Notes under the pieces: generated by a model | Seen by the model: the letters and a program-made list of their open reading frames with translations, nothing else | Database searches by the model: none | Told to the model about the DNA's origin: nothing | Shown here: in pieces, positions 14,701-16,594 of the stretch | How positions within the stretch are numbered: the first letter of the stretch is position 1 | Layout of the letters: each line of letters starts with the position of its first letter | Translations under genes and position numbers: made by a program | NCBI GenBank assembly: GCA_964558295.1 | Contig: CAZLDQ010000131.1 | Span: 1 to 16,594 of the forward strand | DNA length: 16,594 nucleotides | Reading direction: 5' to 3' | From: JBDKTH01 sp964558295 | GTDB lineage: Bacteria; Planctomycetota; Planctomycetia; Pirellulales; Thermoguttaceae

Positions 14701-16594
14701 GCACAGTCCGGCCGGAACCGTCGTGGGCCTGATAGGAGCCACGGATGCGGACGCGGGGCAGACGCTCAGCTATGCCATCACCGGTGGGGATGTCAACGGG
14801 GTGTTCACGATCGACGGTGCCGGCCAGTTGAAGGTTGCCAAGCCGGACTTGCTCAACTTCGAGACGACCCCCAGCTATACGCTGAACGTTCGTGTTACGG
14901 ACAGCGGATCCCCCAGTCTTTCCGCGGATGCTACGTTCATCGTCAACCTGACCAATATCAATGACGCACCGACGATTGAAGATAAGACGTTTTCCATCAC
15001 GGAACACAGCGCCGCGGGAACGACCGTCGGGACAATAGTGGCTGTGGATGTGGATCGGCCTGCCCAGACGCTTAGCTACGCGATCGTGGAAGGGGATGCG
15101 AACGGGGTGTTTGAGATTACCAGCAGCGGGGTGCTAAAGGTCGTCAAGCCGACTTTGTTGAACTACGAAACGAACCCCACCTTTACGCTCAAGGTTCGCG
15201 TCACCGATAACGGCTCGCCGAGCCTCTCAGATGAGGCGACGATCACCGTGAATCTGACCGATGGCAATGATCCGCCGGCGGTTACCGACGCAACCTATTC
15301 CTTGCTCGAGCATAGTCCGGTCGGGACGGTTGTTGGAACGGTGGTTGCCGCCGACGCGAATCCGTCGAACGTGACACTAACCTATGCGATCGTCGCAGGC
15401 AACACGAACGACGTGTTTGCGATCAACAGCTCCACCGGGCAGTTGACCGTGGCCAAACAGAACGAATTGGATTACGAGACGGTCACAGGGCATTCCTATA
15501 GCCTCACGATTCGTGTCACGGACAACGGTTCGCCTGCCCTGTCAGGGGAAGGGACGATTACCGTGAATCTGACCGACGGCAACGATCCGCCGACAGTGCC
15601 TGGCAATACCTTCACCCTGGCGGAGCACAGCGCCGTGGGGACTGTTGTTGGGACGGTCACGGCCAGCGATGTCTCAGGCCAGACGCTGGCTTACGCGATC
15701 GTCAGCGGCAATGCGAACGGCGTGTTCGCCATCGATAGCAGTACCGGCCAACTGACCGTGGCGAATCGCGAACTGTTCGACTACGAGACGACGACAAACC
15801 ATGCCTATACCCTGAAGGTTTGCGTCACCGACAACGGGTCGCCCGCCTTGTCCCGCGAGGCGACGGTCACTGTCAACGTAACCGATGCGAACGATCCGCC
15901 GGTGGTCGAGAACCAGGAGTTCGACATTGACGAGAACAGCGCGGCGGGGACGAACGTGCATAAGGTCGCGGTTTATTCCCCCAATCTGAACGAGGAGTTC
16001 CTCTACGAGATCGTCAATCCGGCTTCGGATCTGCCGTTTGAGATTGACAGCACCGGGATGGTGAAGGTGAAAGCCGGTGGAACACTGAATTACGAGGTGA
16101 AGGATCGCTACACGTTCACCGTCAAAGTCACCGACAAGGTTGACGCTGAGCTGTCGGACACGGCCGAGATCACGGTACTGGTCAACAATGTCTCCGAGAA
16201 CGCTCCGGTGATCAACGACAAGACGTTCACGATCGATGAGAACCTCGCGGTCGGGACTGACTTGGGATCGCTGGGGGCCGCCGATCCGGACGAAGATCAG
16301 ACACTCACTTACTCAATCGTGAATCCTCCCGCAAACCTGCCGTTCGAGATCAATAGCAACGGCCATCTGATCGTCTCGGGAATATTAGACTACGAGACGC
16401 AAGCCACCTATACGTTCACGGTCCAAGTGACCGATCCGGACAATCTTACGGATACGGCCACGATTACGGTCAATCTGAGCGACCTCAACGATGCTCCCAC
16501 CACGACCGGACTGGCCGATATCATGGTGAGCGAGGATGCGGCCAATGAGGTGATCGACCTGTTTGCCGCCTTTGCCGACCTTGAGGACGCCGAT
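11798..16594 (+). CDS. Giant cadherin-repeat surface protein with LEPR-XLL-like motif (3' truncated by window)
   Basis: Open for 1599 codons from ATG 11798 to the window edge with no stop; a weak GAGAG lies at 11787-11791. The basic, His/Ser-rich N-terminus leads to L-E-R-R-T-L-L-N-A (38-46), a variant of the LEPR-XLL motif typical of large planctomycete exported proteins; no classical hydrophobic signal peptide is visible. Domains in order: repeat type A (about 46-201; contains W-E-Y-S, Y-R-A-W-D-Q and T-A-F-S, ends V-N-D-A-P); two type B cadherin-like repeats (about 202-328, 329-462; E-D-x-x-L-T-F-S, I-S-D-V-D, N-G-T); two more type A (about 463-628, 629-783); an SdrD-type B domain (about 783-906; G-R-V-F-V-D-S-N-N-N-G and F-E-N-L-P-A-G-T-Y-S); a linker; six cadherin domains of about 100 residues from about 956, with L-x-Y-E-T, D-N-G-S-P and N-D-P-P calcium-site motifs; and the start of another repeat. 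Probably a calcium-stiffened extracellular adhesin or matrix protein; ligand unknown. Confidence 0.9.
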   Translation, partial: MSRKVGRSRKHSVHHLFGTGSKSHSATKRHHNLRIEQLERRTLLNAAPVLTPAGTNPLIGTIDEDNPLVVSLTDSFINNTAATSTTITDEDAGDEVGGIALVGLTGQGTWEYSLDDGATFQGVGTVSQTESLLLPKTARLRYTPDGQNGETPTITYRAWDQSDTTQVAGSKVDTTINGDSTAFSAATDTAKLIVTAVNDAPQNTLPTAAQTTNEDTNLTFSSANCIQISDVDTGTSPVQVRLNVANGTVTFSETAGVTHTGNGSSFVTLNGTVAAINQALQGMVFSPTANFSGNATITIATDDLGNTGSDESSVATNMMTITVTPVNDAPVNSVPASIVTEEDASSLTFSGTNAISISDVDAGDNPIKVTLSVTNGTLTLSQTTGLTFSSGDGTADSTMTFTGTISAINAALGGLEYKPTSNFYGVATLTVTTNDQGQSGGSSEGLTDTDTVAITVTSVNDAPVLDNSGALSLTAIDDEDDDNTGNTVQEILASVTSLDVVTDTDSNALEGIAIYAYSVSSSSSSATLGKWQYSLTGADGSTGTWTDLPSSVSVNSALLLRAQDRVRFLPNGSGGGTATISFRAWDQTGSTSGKQGTKVDAQASVGGTSAFSSATETASITIASANDAPTLDSSGNPALLSIDQDATNAENTGTLISALISSAGVDMIKDADSSAKEGIAVLSVDNTNGRWQYSTDGTNFQDFSSTTGSVVDLGTAARLLASDSSTRIRFVPNAGFNGTVDSGISFRAWDQTSGSNGATADTSVNGARSAFSTGTETASIAVGNVSFAGRVFVDSNNNGKFDTGESPLAFVRVNLVGTLTGGANKGQQITRTMLTDANGEFRFENLPAGTYSLSEQQPAGYTDGKDWRDGSTVQNASANDLFSSITAKPNEGFTGYTFGEVGLAPGYLPKRLLLSTASQAGSSAWNDTILQMRARSEELAGHTDIADAIRNAGKSAPVVADKTFTIAEHSPAGTVVGLIGATDADAGQTLSYAITGGDVNGVFTIDGAGQLKVAKPDLLNFETTPSYTLNVRVTDSGSPSLSADATFIVNLTNINDAPTIEDKTFSITEHSAAGTTVGTIVAVDVDRPAQTLSYAIVEGDANGVFEITSSGVLKVVKPTLLNYETNPTFTLKVRVTDNGSPSLSDEATITVNLTDGNDPPAVTDATYSLLEHSPVGTVVGTVVAADANPSNVTLTYAIVAGNTNDVFAINSSTGQLTVAKQNELDYETVTGHSYSLTIRVTDNGSPALSGEGTITVNLTDGNDPPTVPGNTFTLAEHSAVGTVVGTVTASDVSGQTLAYAIVSGNANGVFAIDSSTGQLTVANRELFDYETTTNHAYTLKVCVTDNGSPALSREATVTVNVTDANDPPVVENQEFDIDENSAAGTNVHKVAVYSPNLNEEFLYEIVNPASDLPFEIDSTGMVKVKAGGTLNYEVKDRYTFTVKVTDKVDAELSDTAEITVLVNNVSENAPVINDKTFTIDENLAVGTDLGSLGAADPDEDQTLTYSIVNPPANLPFEINSNGHLIVSGILDYETQATYTFTVQVTDPDNLTDTATITVNLSDLNDAPTTTGLADIMVSEDAANEVIDLFAAFADLEDAD
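14665..16492 (+). repeat. Six consecutive cadherin-domain repeats within the surface protein
   Basis: Repeat units begin near 14665, 14966, 15271, 15587, 15896 and 16202, giving periods of about 291-316 bases. Each opens with A-P or P-P and a T-F/E-F-x-I/L strand, then E-H-S/E-N-S-x-x-G-T, and carries L-x-Y-E near its middle. At DNA level, the 39 bases at 15239-15277 and 15554-15592 differ at only three third-codon positions, pointing to fairly recent unit duplication or gene conversion. Confidence 0.85.

Overview
The window looks like chromosomal DNA of a Planctomycetota bacterium, most likely a Pirellulales-type lineage. This is inferred from a DUF1559 (H-X9-DG) prepilin-like protein, a huge repeat protein with an N-terminal LEPR-XLL-like motif (L-E-R-R-x-L-L), a Gfo/Idh/MocA oxidoreductase of the kind amplified in this phylum, GC-rich coding DNA, and small palindromic intergenic repeats. 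No tRNA, rRNA, CRISPR array, transposase or integrase is visible. All supported genes are on the + strand.

Layout. (1) 1-557 is the C-terminal part of a Gfo/Idh/MocA-type oxidoreductase, closed by a strong intrinsic terminator (598-632). (2) 668-8414 is a compact type II secretion / type IV filament-like locus. It has a short GspE-type ATPase, a 496-bp gap full of hairpin repeats, three consecutive and mutually divergent GspF-type platform proteins, then a minor pseudopilin, a GspJ-like pseudopilin, a short GspK/PilX-like protein and a DUF1559 pilin-like protein. Most junctions from the first GspF onward are overlapping or very short, so these genes probably form one transcription unit. A four-helix membrane protein of unknown function (8383-8877) overlaps the end of the DUF1559 gene. 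(3) 8878-9522 is a repeat-bearing gap with one possible 49-codon ORF. (4) 9523-11457 is a complete ABC-F ATPase of the YdiF-like group. (5) 11458-11797 is a leader region with a plausible sigma70-type promoter. (6) 11798 to the window end is the 5' 1599 codons of a giant surface protein. It carries a LEPR-XLL-like motif, two kinds of Ig/cadherin-like repeat, an SdrD-type B domain and at least six cadherin domains, and it is still open at the window edge.

How it may fit together. The ATPase, GspF proteins and pseudopilins form the cytoplasmic and inner-membrane core of a machine that assembles a pseudopilus. No secretin (GspD), GspC/L/M or prepilin peptidase is encoded here, so those parts must come from elsewhere or be dispensed with. 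Whether the cadherin-rich protein uses this machine is speculation based only on proximity. The most unusual point is the run of three different GspF proteins, one of them with two extra N-terminal membrane segments, next to an ATPase lacking the usual N-terminal domain.
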